DNA from: Acanthosepion pharaonis
Lineage: Eukaryota > Mollusca > Cephalopoda > Sepiida > Sepiidae
Direction of reading: 5' to 3'
Length of the DNA stretch: 64,000 bases
NCBI GenBank assembly: GCA_903632075.3
Contig: CAHIKZ030003496.1
Location: 1,321,001 to 1,385,000, forward strand
The notes beneath the pieces were generated by a model. That model had not been told where the DNA came from and ran no database searches. It saw only the letters and a list, made by a program, of their open reading frames with translations. The position numbers were made by a program, and so were the translations under genes. Position 1 is the stretch's first letter, and each line of letters opens with the position of its first letter. Below, one piece after another: positions 32,961 through 44,249 of the stretch.

Positions 32961-33700
32961 GAAGGAATATGTTGGTCGGAACTAAGAGTTATTTACAATT
33001 TATCTTACCAAATGAGCAGATAACCGAATAGACAAAGGCCAACACAAAAGTTCTTTATCTGAAAGCGTTCATCATCGCTTCGCTAATAGATATGCGCCCT
33101 CACAGACAAAACGACTTAAGGTTACCTTGATTTTGGACTTTATCAATCAGCGGTGTTTCTGTGACCTAACATTGCGTACAGAGTGAAACAACGAACAAAC
33201 TGAAGAGATAATGTTTTTTGTCCATTGTTTTCGTCGTTATTAGCAAATGGCCTGGCCGGTCGCCCGTCAGTTGGAAGATGGGGGGGGTAGTGTAAGCAGA
33301 TCACAATTTGCAAGGTTGATACTGACAAAGTGCGGCTTGTGCGAGACATAAAGAGCTTGTTTGTAGTCGGATCAGAAAACATGATAGGAGAAAATGAGAA
33401 ATGCATGACAATCTAATTGTTTCTTTTCGCAAATCGCACGCACCAATCGGCCAGCGAGGGTCTCGCCGACGCCAAGTTTGACAATTAACATGGCTGATCA
33501 GGATTGACCTTCAAACGATACATCTAAACAATTTATCATTCTTATTGCTGCAAGTAATGATGATGATGATGATGATGATGATGACGATGACGACGATGAT
33601 GATGGTGATGACGGTGATAAAAATAATGAAGGTAGCTAACACTACCCGTGAAAATTTCCTGTTTGAATTTTCTGATAAATCATAATTCAGAATTTATCTT
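32961..33700. other. Unassigned, GC-richer unique-looking DNA with (GAT)n
   Basis: 33000-33540 is among the least repetitive, least AT-rich stretches here. Open frames reach 87 codons without recognisable domains. A (GAT)n-like tract lies at 33558-33620. The scrap at about 33700-33775 resembles the 3' UTR of LINE family A on the minus strand. Confidence 0.4.
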
Positions 33701-33837
33701 AACCATTTCATCCCCAAGCGAGTAGATACTAAAGCCCAAGGGGTTACTGAGAGTGAAAGAGATTGAGAAGGCTTCTGATTGAGAGGTTTTGAGTGGGGGC
33801 GTGAAACCATCTCTTAATTGCTATATCTATAAAAAGA

Positions 33838-34098
33838 ATACCCGCTCGGCCCGGTGGCTAGGATCAAAGTGTAGTATCTGCGCTTTGTGAGCTGCCGGGT
33901 CGGTGTTCGTCGAACTCTCTGCTTGCAGAGAGGAACCCGGACGAAGCTCCGCCGAAGGGTAGGGTTTCGTTGGGGAGGTTGACGGAACTGGCCCGCCTCG
34001 GCGGGTTTGGATGGTTATTTTTTTTTTTTGGGCTGGGTCTACCCACATTAAAAAGGCCTTGTGCCACATTCGATCCCCGTGGGTGGATTGATAAATAC
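33838..34098 (+). mobile_element. Structured SINE, copy 1 (ends gtgggtggattgataaatac)
   Basis: Begins gctcggcccggtggctagga. Hairpins ctctctgc/gcagagag (33915-33932) and cccgcc/ggcggg (33991-34006) are followed by the 3' part ggccttgtgccacattcgat and gtgggtggattgataaatac. The copy at 50118-50335 has the same hairpins and end. GC content is far above the surroundings. It is probably RNA polymerase III-derived, but the promoter boxes are not clear. Confidence 0.65.
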
Positions 34099-34099
34099 C

Positions 34100-35245
34100 A
34101 TCTCTTAATTGCTGTTGTTCCCAGGTTAAGACGAGGTGGTATCACCTGTTAGATTCCCAGCTATATGCAAATAGTTAAACCCCAAAACTGTGGTCAAAAC
34201 ATTATGAAAGTTTTAAAATAGATTTAAATATCGTTAAAATACCAGCAATACTTTTTTTGAAAAAAAAAAAATTACCAACAATACATTTGACTCTCGACAA
34301 AAACCCTCTTTAAAAGAATACGGTAATAAAACCTGATCTACAAATTGATTTCTTACAAAGAATACATATTCTATTCTATCCTATTCATACGAACCTATCG
34401 TAAAAATTTTGTCGGCATTGAATAATCCATTGAGGTTGATATGTCGTAAAACAAAATAATCCAAACCAAACCAAAAATACGTCAATGAAACCTGATCTGC
34501 AAACTAATTTGTCACAAAGAATACATATTCTATTCATACTTATTTCTATTCAATCCATATGAACCTAACCTAAAAATCTATTCTATTCTAAAAATCTATT
34601 CCATTTATTCAATTCTATTCCAGAATATTTTAAAAATCTATTCCATTCTATTCAATTCTATTCCAAAATATTTTAAAAAAATATATTCCATTCTATTCAA
34701 TTCTATTCCAGAATATTTTTAAAATCTATTCCATTCTATTCAATTCTATTTCAGAATATTTAAAAAATCTATTCAATTCTATTCCAGAATAATTTAAAAA
34801 TCTATTCCTTTCTATTCAATTCTATTCTAGAATAATTTAAAAGTCTATTCCATTTTATTCAATTCTATTCTAGAATTTTTTAAATATATTTTCCATTCTA
34901 TTCAATTCTATTCTAGAATATCTTAAGAATCTATTCCATTATATTCAATTATATTCTAGAATATTTTTATAATCTATTCCATTTTATTCAATTCTATTCT
35001 AGAATATTTTAAGAATCTATTCCATTTTATTCAATTCTATTCCAGAATATTTTAAAAATCTATTCCATTCTATTCAAATTTATTCTAGAATATTTTAAAA
35101 ATCTATTCCATTTTATTCAATTCTATTCCAGAATATTTTAAAAATCTATTCTATTCTATTCATACGAACCTATTATAAAAATCTTGTCGGCATTAAATAA
35201 CCCATTGAGGTTGATATGCCATAAAACAAAATAAACCAAGGCAAA
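34100..35245 (-). repeat. Family X copy with a 44-bp tandem array
   Basis: Reverse-oriented 3' domain (34100-34195), then acggcatatcaac-type units (minus strand) at about 34410-34460 and 35185-35230. Between them lie about 13 tandem units of about 44 bp (34560-35165: tctattccattctattcaat, ctattccagaatatttta). The 44-bp unit derives from the atacgaatctattctaaaaa segment of the 115-bp family X unit. Confidence 0.85.
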
Positions 35246-35249
35246 CTAA

Positions 35250-35520
35250 AGAGAATGAGAAGACTTTAGTGAGGAGAACGGAGAATAAAAGAAAAAGTTT
35301 CAGAAAATTAAAATGGAGACAGAAGATGGCGATTGGCGTTGCATTTAATTTTTTGAAGATTGTAGGAGGCCGGGAAGCAAGAAACCGGGTGAGTGTTCCA
35401 TAGGCGAATAGTGAGAGAAAAGAAACTATTAGAATATAACTTACATCTAGCTACTTCAACCGTATAACAATGAGACCTAATTGCCAATCAAGTAGTTCAT
35501 TTAAATTCATACAGTCGAGG
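35250..35520 (-). mobile_element. LINE family A 3' fragment
   Basis: Aligns closely with 840-1060 (agaagatggcgattg, gttgcatttaa, gaaactattagaata, aattgccaat). No open frame remains. Confidence 0.7.
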
Positions 35521-35689
35521 CACCAAGGAAGAACGCTCATCATAACAATTACAAGTCGCAGAACTAAACAGTAAAAGGGTACAAACGAAAAGATTAACAA
35601 TTGAGAAGGTTTCCCATTTCACTGAAGCTAAATGTTAAATGCTTGAGTGTGTTATCGCATCCTTTATTTTCCTTTTCTTTCTATCTTTC
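35521..35689. other. Unassigned spacer
   Basis: Nothing recognised. Confidence 0.4.
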
Positions 35690-36085
35690 TTTCATTTTTC
35701 TGAATTTCGATCTTAGTCGCAAAAGGATTTCGGTCTTAGTCGCTAGAGGATTTCAGCCTTAGTCGCTACAGGATATAAATCTTACTCGCTACAGGATTTC
35801 GGTCATAGTCTCGACAAAATTTTGACCTTAGCCGCTACAGGATTAGATATCTGCTGGATTTGGGTCTTAGTCTTTACTTAATTTCAAATATATTCTTTAC
35901 AAGATTTCGGTCTTAGTCGCTACAGGATTTTGGCCTTAACCTCTACAGGATTACAGTCTCGGTCTTAGTCTTTACTTGATTTCAATCATATTCTCTACAT
36001 GATTTCGGTCTTAATCTCTACAGGATTTATTTCTTAGTCCTGACATAATTTCAATCATAGTCTCTACAGGATTTTGGTCTTAATT
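35690..36085 (-). repeat. 23-bp satellite, reverse-oriented block
   Basis: About 17 degenerate units of the type tttcggtcttagtcgctaca, the reverse complement of the array that follows. Orientation flips at about 36085 (ggtcttaattctgtaatgg, then ttaagactgaaat). Confidence 0.9.
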
Positions 36086-38830
36086 CTGTAATGGTTAAGA
36101 CTGAAATTAAGTAAAGACATAGTCCAAAATCAAATAAAGACCAAGACAAAAATCCTGTAGCGACTAAGACCGAAATCCTGTTGCGGCTAAGACCGAAATC
36201 CTGTTGCGACTAAGACCGAAATCCTGTAGCGACTAAGACCGAAATCCTGTTGCGACTAAGACCGAAATCCTGTAGCGAGTAAGACCGAAATCCTGTTGCG
36301 ACTAAGACCGAAATCCTGTAGCGACTAAGACCGAAATCCTGTTGCGACTAAGACCGAAATCCTGTAGCGACTAAGACCGAAATCCTGTTGCGACTAAGAC
36401 CGAAATCCTGTAGCGACTAAGACCGAAATCCTGTAGCGACTAAGACCGAAATCCTGTAGCGACTAAGACCGAAATCCTGTTGCGACTAAGACCGAACTCC
36501 TGTAGCGACTAAGACCGAACTCCTGTAGTGACTAGGACCGAAATCCTGTTGCGAGTAAGACCGAAATCCTGTAGCGACTAAGACCGAAATCCTGTTGCGA
36601 GTAAGATAGAAATCCTGTTGCGAGTAAGATCGAAATCCTGTTGCGTCTAAGACCAAAATCCTGTTGCGACTAAGACCGAAATCCTGTAGCGACTAAGACC
36701 GAAATCCTGTTGCGACTAAGACCGAAATCCTGTTGCGACTAAGACCGAAATCCTGTAGCGACTAAGACCGAAATCCTGTTGCGACTAAGACCGAACTCCT
36801 GTAGCGACTAAGACCGAAATCCTGTTGCGAGTAAGACCGAAATCCTGTAGCGACTAAGACCGAAATCCTGTTGCGAGTAAGATAGAAATCCTGTTGCGAG
36901 TAAGATCGAAATCCTGTTGCGTCTAAGACCAAAATCCTGTTGCGACTAAGACCGAAATCCTGTTGCGAGTAAGACCGAAATCCTGTTGCGACTAAGACCG
37001 AAATCCTGTTGCGACTAAGACCGAAATCCTGTAGCGACTAAGACCGAAATCCTGTTGCGACTAAGAGAAATCCTGTTGCGAGTAAGATCGAAATCCTGTT
37101 GCGAGTAAGACCGAAATCCTGTTGCGAGTAAGATCGAAACCTGTTGCGAGTAAGACCGAAATCCTGTTGCGAGTAAGATCGAAAACCTGTTGCGACTAAG
37201 ACCGAAATCCTGTTGCGAGTAAGACCGAAATCCTGTTGCGACTAAGACCGAAATCCTGTTGCGAGTAAGACCGAAATCCTGTTGCGACTAAGACCGAAAT
37301 CCTGTTGCGACTAAGACCGAACTCCTGTAGCGACTAAGACCGAAATCCTGTTGCGAGTAAGACCGAAATCCTGTAGCGACTAGGACCGAAATCCTGTTGC
37401 GAGTAAGATAGAAATCCTGTTGCGAGTAAGATCGAAATCCTGTTGCGACTAAGACCGAAATCCTGTAGCGACTAAGACCGAAATCCTGTTGCGAGTAAGA
37501 TAGAAATTCTGTTGCGAGTAAGATCGAAATCCTGTTGCGACTAAGACCAAAATCCTGTTGCGACTAAGACCGAAATCCTGTTGCGAGTAAGACCGAAATC
37601 CTGTTGCGACTAAGACCGAAATCCTGTTGCGAGTAAGACCGAAATCCTGTAGCGACTAAGACCGAAATCCTGTAGCGACTAAGACCGAAATCCTGTTGCG
37701 AGTAAGATCGAAATCCTGTAGCGACTAAGACCGAAATCCTGTTGCGACTAAGACCGAAATCCTGTAGCGACTAAGACCGAAATCCTGTTGCGAGTAAGAC
37801 CGAAATCCTGTTGCGAGTAAGACCGAAATCCTATTTGCGACTAAGACCGAAATCCTGTTGCGAGTAAGACCGAAATCCTGTTGCGAGTAAGATCGAAATC
37901 CTGTAGCGACTAAGACCGAAATCCTGTTGCGACTAAGACCGAAATCCTGTAGCGACTAAGACCGAAATCCTGTAGCGACTAAGACCGAAATCCTGTTGCG
38001 AGTAAGATCGAAATCCTGTAGCGACTAAGACCGAAACCTGTTGCGACTAAGACCGAAATCCTGTAGCGACTAAGACCGAAATCCTGTTGCGAGTAAGACC
38101 GAAATCCTGTTGCGAGTAAGACCGAAATCCTGTTGCGACTAAGACCGAAATCCTGTTGCGAGTAAGACCGAAATCCTGTTGCGAGTAAGATCGAAATCCT
38201 GTAGCGACTAAGACCGAAATCCTGTTGCGACTAAGACCGAAATCCTGTAGCGACTAAGACCGAAATCCTGTAGCGACTAAGACCGAAATCCTGTTGCGAG
38301 TAAGATCGAAATCCTGTAGCGACTAAGACCGAAATCCTGTTGCGACTAAGACCGAAATCCTGTTGCGACTAAGACCGAAATCCTGTTGCGAGTAAGACCG
38401 AAATCCTGTAGCGACTAAGACCGAAATCCTGTTGCGACTAAGACCGAACCCCTGAGCGACTAAGACCGGAACCTTGCGAGTAAGACCGAAATCCTGTAGC
38501 GACTAAGACCGAAATCCTGTTGCGAGTAAGATAGAAATCCTGTTGCGGGTAAGATCGAAATCCTGTTGCGACTAAGACCAAAATCCTGTTGCGACTAAGT
38601 CCGAAATCCTGTTGCGAGTAAGACCGAAATCTTGTTGCGACTAAGACCGAAATCCTGTTGCGAGTAAGACCGAAATCCTCTAGCGACTAAGACCGAAATC
38701 CTGTAGCGACTAAGACCGAAATCCTGTTGCGAGTAAGATCGAAATCCTGTTGCGACTAAGACCAAAATCCTGTTGCGACTAAGACCGAAATCCTGTTGCT
38801 TGTAAGATCGAAATCTTTAGCGAATTTATT
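36086..38830 (+). repeat. 23-bp satellite core array (about 115 units)
   Basis: The unit cctgttgcgactaagaccga+aat (23 bp) repeats for 2.7 kb with few variants: gttgc/gtagc, gactaag/gagtaag, accg/atcg/atag. Variant strings recur in blocks (for example a gagtaagatag, gagtaagatcg, gtctaagaccaaa run at about 36600, 36880, 37400, 37490 and 38520), showing higher-order amplification. There are no unique spacers, so it is not a CRISPR. Confidence 0.98.
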
Positions 38831-38917
38831 ATTATACAGTTCCCTTTTCAGGGCTACACCTTCTCCATTCAAATTGTTAACCTCTCCATTTGGAGATGTG
38901 CCTCAGTTGCACCCAAA

Positions 38918-39329
38918 TGTTGTTACTAATATTGATTTTCGGGTGGGCTGACTTTAAAGTTAAACTGCTCTAATTGAACGGCAAAAATTGCCAGTAATGA
39001 AAGACCCGGCCAAAGACTAGTAGTAAATTTTTATGGGCTCCTGGAACATTTGTCCCGCAAACATTATTGGTGGACTCGTAAGAGTCCAGGTAAGAATAAG
39101 TAACACAAAACAATGAACGGCAATTGTATTCATGTATTAACAAAAGGAATTGCATGTATACACAATTTAAACGAAACGATGACATTGAAACTAGCTACGA
39201 GAATGTGCTTGTTTGTATGTGTCTGAAACAAGGGCGTGTGAGAGAGTTCATAAGTCAGCAGAGGACCAAGGAAGAGAATGCGCCCAGTCGGCATCGTTCT
39301 TATTTTATATTTGATTTCATCTGGTAACA
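38918..39329. mobile_element. Possible solo LTR
   Basis: Sequence between tgttgttactaat and ctggtaaca has TG...CA ends, with TGTTAC/GTAACA as a short inverted terminus, and LTR-like composition. No target duplication was found, so this is weak. Confidence 0.2.
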
Positions 39330-39333
39330 TAGT

Positions 39334-39650
39334 CCTGGGTATGACAATAAACTACATCCAGCAGCAAGGCCGCTGATCGGAGCATTGGAAGTTTTGAGGA
39401 GCGTGGAATCACCTCTTAATTGATGTTAACCCAGGTTCACCCCGGTAACTCCCGTTGAGGTCCCAGCTATGGGCAAATAGTAAACTCCCAAACAAAGACA
39501 AAACTATGAAAGTATAAAAATGCATTTTTATAGTAAAAATTACTAGCAATACAGTTTTATACAAAAAAATTTACCAACAACTCCTATTTATAGTAGAATT
39601 AGCAACAATACATTTTATAGCAAGATGACTAGCAATACATTTTATCTGTG
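39334..39650 (-). mobile_element. Family X copy, 3' part (split by insertion)
   Basis: Minus-strand 3' domain (cctgggtatgacaataaact, ccagctatgggcaaatagta on the plus strand) and short aatacattttata units. Its missing other half lies at 41273-41745, beyond the composite insertion. The border repeat ttatctgtg occupies 39642-39650. Confidence 0.8.
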
Positions 39651-40649
39651 TATGTCTATATTTCCGAGATGAGGTATTGTAATTATTTACACTATTTACA
39701 ATGTTCGAACTGTTGTCCTCATCTTTGTTGTCATATTCACGACGTTTCGGCAGTTGTACGCTCCGAACGTCTTCAGTATATGTCTATATTTCTGAGTTGA
39801 GGTATTGTAATTATTTGCATTATTTACCTTGTTCGGACTGTTGTTCTCGTCTTTGTTGCCATATTCACGACGTTTCGGCTATCTTACGCTACGGACTTCT
39901 TCAGTATATGTCTATATTTCTGAGATGAGGTATTGTAATTATTTACATTATTTACAATTTTGGACTGTTGTCATCTTTGTTGCCATATTCACGACGTTTC
40001 GGCTATTGTACGCTACGGACTTCTTCAGCATCTGTCTATATTTCTGAGATGAGGTATTGTAGTTATTTGCATGATTTACATTGTTCGGACTGTTGTTCTC
40101 ATCTTTGTTGCCATATTCACGACGTTTCGGCAGTTGTACGGTCCGGACTTCTTCAGTATCTGTCTATATTTCTGAGATGGAGTATTGTAATTATTTACAT
40201 TATTTATAATGTTCGGACTGTTGTCCTCATCTTTGTTGCTATATTCACGACGTTTCGGCTGTTGTACGCTACGGACTTCTTCAGTATCTGTCTATATTTC
40301 TGAGATGAGGCATTGTAGTTACTTACATTATTTACAATGTTTGGACAGTTATCCTCATCTTTGTTGCCATATTCACAACGTTTCGGCTATCTTACGCTAC
40401 GGACTTCTTCAGTATCTATATTTCTGAGATGAGGTATTTAATTATTTACCTTGTTCGGACTGTTGTTCTCATCTTTGTTGCCATATTCACGACGTTTCGG
40501 CAGTTGTACGCTCCGGACTTCTTCAGTATCTGTCTATATTTCTGAGATGGAGTATTGTAATTATTTACACTATTTACAATGTTCGAACTGTTGTCCTCAT
40601 CTTTATTGTCATATTCACGACTTTCCCTCAAAGACACATTTCCCCGTGG

Positions 40650-40807
40650 ATAAATGTGTTGGTTGGATCCACTGACTTGACCCAAAGTGTTGTGAGTTCA
40701 ATACCTGGCTACTTCAGTGGTTAACGTTTTTGTTCGCCACTGCAGTAGCCAGGTATTGAACTCACATCTCTTTGGATCAAGTCACTGGATCCAACCAACA
40801 CTTTTAT
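40650..40807. repeat. tRNA-like hairpin in the composite element
   Basis: Arms of about 70 bp (from 40650 and to 40807) are inverted copies. The left has tgtgttggttggatccactg and gtgagttcaatacctggcta; the right is the inverse. The arms carry a B-box-like gagttcaatacc. Other copies of the family (12.2 and 54.2 kb) have this block once; here it has become an inverted duplicate. Confidence 0.8.
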
Positions 40808-41024
40808 CTTTTGGAGAGTTAAATTAAAAGGGAAATAACTGAGATATCCGGAATATTCATGGCACGTGGAATTTGAACAATCTACCTCGATGGACGAAAC
40901 AAAGAGTTCAGTTGGAAAATTTCAATCACTTGAAGAATGCCGGAGCGTACAACGGCCGAAACGTCGTGAATATGAAAATAAAGATAAGGACAACAGTCTG
41001 AACAATGTAAATAATGCAAATAAT

Positions 41025-41263
41025 TGATGTGGGGGCCAAAGTCGGGACCACAGAAGGAAAACACGGAACACGGATTAGATGTAAGAAAGATATATTAACA
41101 ACAGGTTACAGAGATAGTGTAAGCGAAGCTTACTATATGTTAGTGTCCAATACTGGTAGTCGTACGCGGCTCTCACTCTCTCTCTGTCTCTCTCTAGAGT
41201 ATTGTGTCGCATACTTAATATAGACATGGAAGAGTCTATTGTGTAAGTAGTTCTGATCTCACA
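41025..41263. mobile_element. Putative short solo LTR nested in the composite element
   Basis: TGATGTGGGG...CTCACA with flanking ataat (41020-41024 and 41264-41268). It interrupts the terminal aatgcaaataat tail of the composite element just before its target duplication. The AT-rich duplication could be chance. Confidence 0.45.
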
Positions 41264-41272
41264 ATAATAATA

Positions 41273-41745
41273 TTATCTGTGGGTGAAGCCATAAAATTGT
41301 GTTCATTAAATAATTCATACAGATTAATATGGCGCTATACAAAATCAACTAAACAACAAACATGAAAGAACTCTTTCTCGACATTAATCCATATAATATC
41401 CTAATCCATATAATATCCTAATCCATTAATCCATATAATATCCTACAATTTCTTAAAGAAATCAAACAGTATTCGATAACATAACTTCAACAAAACTACA
41501 ACATAAAACACACATCTCAGCACCTCTCGTAATCATGTCCACACAAACATATATATTCACAAAAGCTGAGTATCATCTACCATGTATTCAACTGTGAAAG
41601 CAGAATAACATATATCATATTTTTATTGCTTTAAAGCTCCCAAGAAAATTAAATTTCAGCATTAAGTGACCCATGAGGAGTTGATATGCCGTTAAACAAA
41701 TAAATTAACAAATCAAATCACCTCTAGAGTAACAATAGCAAGAAT
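41273..41745 (-). mobile_element. Family X copy, 5' part (split by insertion)
   Basis: Reverse complement of the interior of the 27.2-kb copy (gaaagagttctttcat, ccatgtattcaactgtgaaa, gttgatatgccgttaaac on the plus strand). Continues the copy at 39334-39650. Confidence 0.8.
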
Positions 41746-41937
41746 AGCAAGAATGTGCTTGCCTTTTTATAGACTTAAAGAGCGCCCCTCACAAGGGCTT
41801 TTGGCGGAGCGAAGTGGGGTAACCAACACATTGTTAAATATTAAAAGAAGTTGAGCTCAAATATTCAACAATGCAGTAGGGGAAATTCTTTGGATAATTC
41901 TTTTTTATAGAATTCGCAATGAGCTTACACAAGAATA

Positions 41938-42296
41938 ATGCCGTAATTCCCCATGTATAATACGCATTTTTTCTAAAAAAAAATGAATAAAAATAAGCAA
42001 AATCAGAGGTTCGTAATATGCACAGCTACAATCTTTAAAGAATTGTCGTAAAATAAAATAAGAATTATCATAAAACTAAGTTAGAATAATATTATTCTAT
42101 GCTTAAAACGATTTTTTTAAATAAGAGCAGGAAACGCTGGCCGTAATGAAATTTGAGAGGTACGATTTATAGGGTTTGATACCAAACAAGGGGTACGTAT
42201 TATGTGTGAGTATAAGCAATCTCCCGCACTTTCAGCACAATTTTAGGTGTGTTTATTATGGATGAAGGTGTATTATACATGAGGAATTATGGTGTA
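41938..42296. mobile_element. MITE-like element with about 27-bp TIRs
   Basis: Left tgccgtaattccccatgtat+aatacgc and the inverse of the right end, caccataattcctcatgtat+aatacac, match at about 22 of 27 positions. Interior without coding capacity. Target duplication unclear (TA or longer). Confidence 0.65.
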
Positions 42297-42309
42297 TTAA
42301 AATAACATT

Positions 42310-42560
42310 CATGAGGATATTGCGACAATAAATCTAAGTAATGACTAAGTCCGAAGGCAAGTAACGACTAAGACTGAAATCAATTGGAGAGAGAGAAACA
42401 CTAGAATCAATAAAGGCTGAGATAAGTAAAGTGCGAAATCATGAAAAGGGTTTAAAACTTAAATCGATTAGGGTCTAAAAACCCAAATCAGTAAGTCTGA
42501 ACTCAAGCAAAGATTAAGATTGCAAGCAAAAGTTAAAACAGAAAAAAATCTAAAGTCTAA
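42310..42560 (+). repeat. Remnant of the 23-bp satellite
   Basis: Scattered units (tgactaagtccgaaggcaag, gactaagactgaaatcaatt). Very degenerate. Confidence 0.6.
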
Positions 42561-42664
42561 AAATGTTGAAAACACAAGGAAAGAATGAAGTCAATGACTA
42601 AAAGGAGTGGAAGGAAATTTAAAAAAAAAACAATGAAAAATGCAACAAAGAAACAACATATAGT

Positions 42665-43370
42665 CTGTCATAAAAAGAAGGAAGGAAGGAAGGAAAAAAG
42701 GAAGTAAGGAACGAACGAAGGAAGGAAGGAAGGAAGGAAGGAAGGAAGGAAGGAAGGAAGGAAGGAAGGAAGTAAAAAAGGAAGTAAGGAACGAACGAAC
42801 GAACGAACGAACGAAGGAAAGAAGGAAGGAAGGAACGAAGGAAGGAACGAACGAAGGAAGGAAGGAAGGAAGGAAGGAAGGAAGGAAGGAAGGAAGGAAG
42901 AAAAAAAGGAAGGAAGGAAGGAAGGAAGGAAGGAAGGAAGGAAGGAAGGAAGGAAGGAAGAAAGGAAGGAAAAAAGGAAGGAAGGAAAGAAGGAACGAAC
43001 GAAGTAAGGAAGGAAGGAAGGAAGTAAGGAAGGAAGGAAGGAAGGAAGGAAGGAAGGAAGTAAGAAAAGAAGTAAGGAAGTAAAAAGGAAGAAAGGAAAG
43101 GAACGAACGAACGAACAGACGAAGGAAGGAAAGATGGAATGAACGAACGAACGAAGAAAGGAATGAACGAACGAACGAACGAAGAAAGGAAGGAAAGAAA
43201 TAAGGAAGTAAAAAAGGAAGGAACGAGGGAAGGAAGGAAGGAAGAGAGTAAAATAAAAGAAAGAAACGAAAGAAGGAAGTAAAAAAGGAAGAAAAGTAGG
43301 AAAGAAGAAAAAAAAGGAAGGAATGAAGAAAGGAAGGAAGGGAAGTAAAACAGAAAGAAAGATGAACGCA
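42665..43370. repeat. (GGAA)n/(GAAC)n array
   Basis: Mostly gaaggaag with blocks of gaacgaac, gaagtaa and gaaaaaag. The minus-strand frames up to 309 codons (FLPSFLPS) are artefacts. Confidence 0.97.
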
Positions 43371-43858
43371 AGAGAAAGATGAACAAAGAAAGATGCAACT
43401 GAATGGAAAAAGAGAGATGAGTGAAGAAGCAACAAGTAAGGAAAAATTGAAATAAAAGAAAAACAAAAAGAGAATCTGAATAGCAAAGACAAAATGGATA
43501 AAATATGAAGAGAGATACAAAATAAATTAAGAAAAGATTTTCGTAAATGGAGGGACATTATGGAAAAGGTGGACGAGGCATTTGAAATGAATGCAGTAAT
43601 ATTATTCAGTCGGATAAATGGTTTAATTTAATCGGAAAAAAGACTTGCGAATTGTCACAAAGAGGACAAAATATATGCAAATTCAATTTTCAGGTGTTTG
43701 AATGTGAATATATTTCTTGAATAGAAAGTAGAAAAAATATAATCCGCATATGTAATTATGTGCGTGTCTATAAAAACAGAAAATAGATATGAACAGGCTG
43801 AGATTTTTTTTTCTGAAATCTGACCAAATATGAGAGAGTTTCTTTTTCAGTTCACCTC

Positions 43859-43859
43859 T

Positions 43860-43915
<56 letters not shown>

Positions 43916-43927
43916 GAGTAGATTGAA

Positions 43928-43985
<58 letters not shown>

Positions 43986-44024
43986 TGAAAAAGATATGAG
44001 TAGATAGATAATGAGTAGATAGAA

Positions 44025-44083
<59 letters not shown>

Positions 44084-44208
44084 TGAGTATATTAAATGTA
44101 TAGATAGGTAGATATGAGTAGATTGAAATAGATAGATTCGAGCAGACTGAGATAGATAGATAGACGGACAGACAGACAGCTAGCTAGCTAGCTAGCTAGC
44201 TAGATAGC

Positions 44209-44242
<34 letters not shown>

Positions 44243-44243
44243 T
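43859..44243. repeat. GATA arrays with (GCTA)n patch
   Basis: (GATA)n blocks separated by atgagtagattgaaata linkers. (GCTA)n at about 44180-44204. Confidence 0.97.
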
Positions 44244-44249
44244 GTAAAG

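Larger units (their letters stand above)
39651..41272 (+). mobile_element. Composite tandem/inverted-repeat retroelement, copy 1 (Penelope-like architecture?)
   Basis: Eight or so direct units of about 120-130 bp (39651-40625) each run tgtctatatttctgagatga, attatttacatta, ttcggactgttgtcctcatc, cacgacgtttcggc and gtacgctacggacttcttca. They are followed by a tRNA-like hairpin (40650-40807), the interior (gtggaatttgaacaatctac) and one inverted terminal unit (about 40930-41020). The whole is bounded by the 9-bp duplication ttatctgtg (39642-39650, 41273-41281). The uninterrupted family X paralogue at 27.6 kb confirms the junction. Direct plus inverted terminal repeats, short variable target duplications and a hairpin-GAAAC motif recall Penelope-like elements, but no reverse transcriptase is present, so the class is inference. 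Confidence 0.7.

Noticed and set aside
33143..33406. 87-codon minus-strand frame in unique-looking DNA
   Set aside because: No recognisable domain, no splice or start support; length is compatible with chance.
36086..38830. CRISPR-like regularity
   Set aside because: Direct 23-bp tandem satellite without unique spacers, in a eukaryotic repeat context.
38918..39329. Confident LTR call
   Set aside because: TG...CA ends exist, but no target duplication or second copy was found; kept only as a low-confidence feature.
42591..43558. Minus-strand frames up to 309 codons (serine/proline/leucine/phenylalanine rich)
   Set aside because: They are the translation of (GGAA)n/(GAAC)n repeats, open in all three phases, with no domain outside the repeat.
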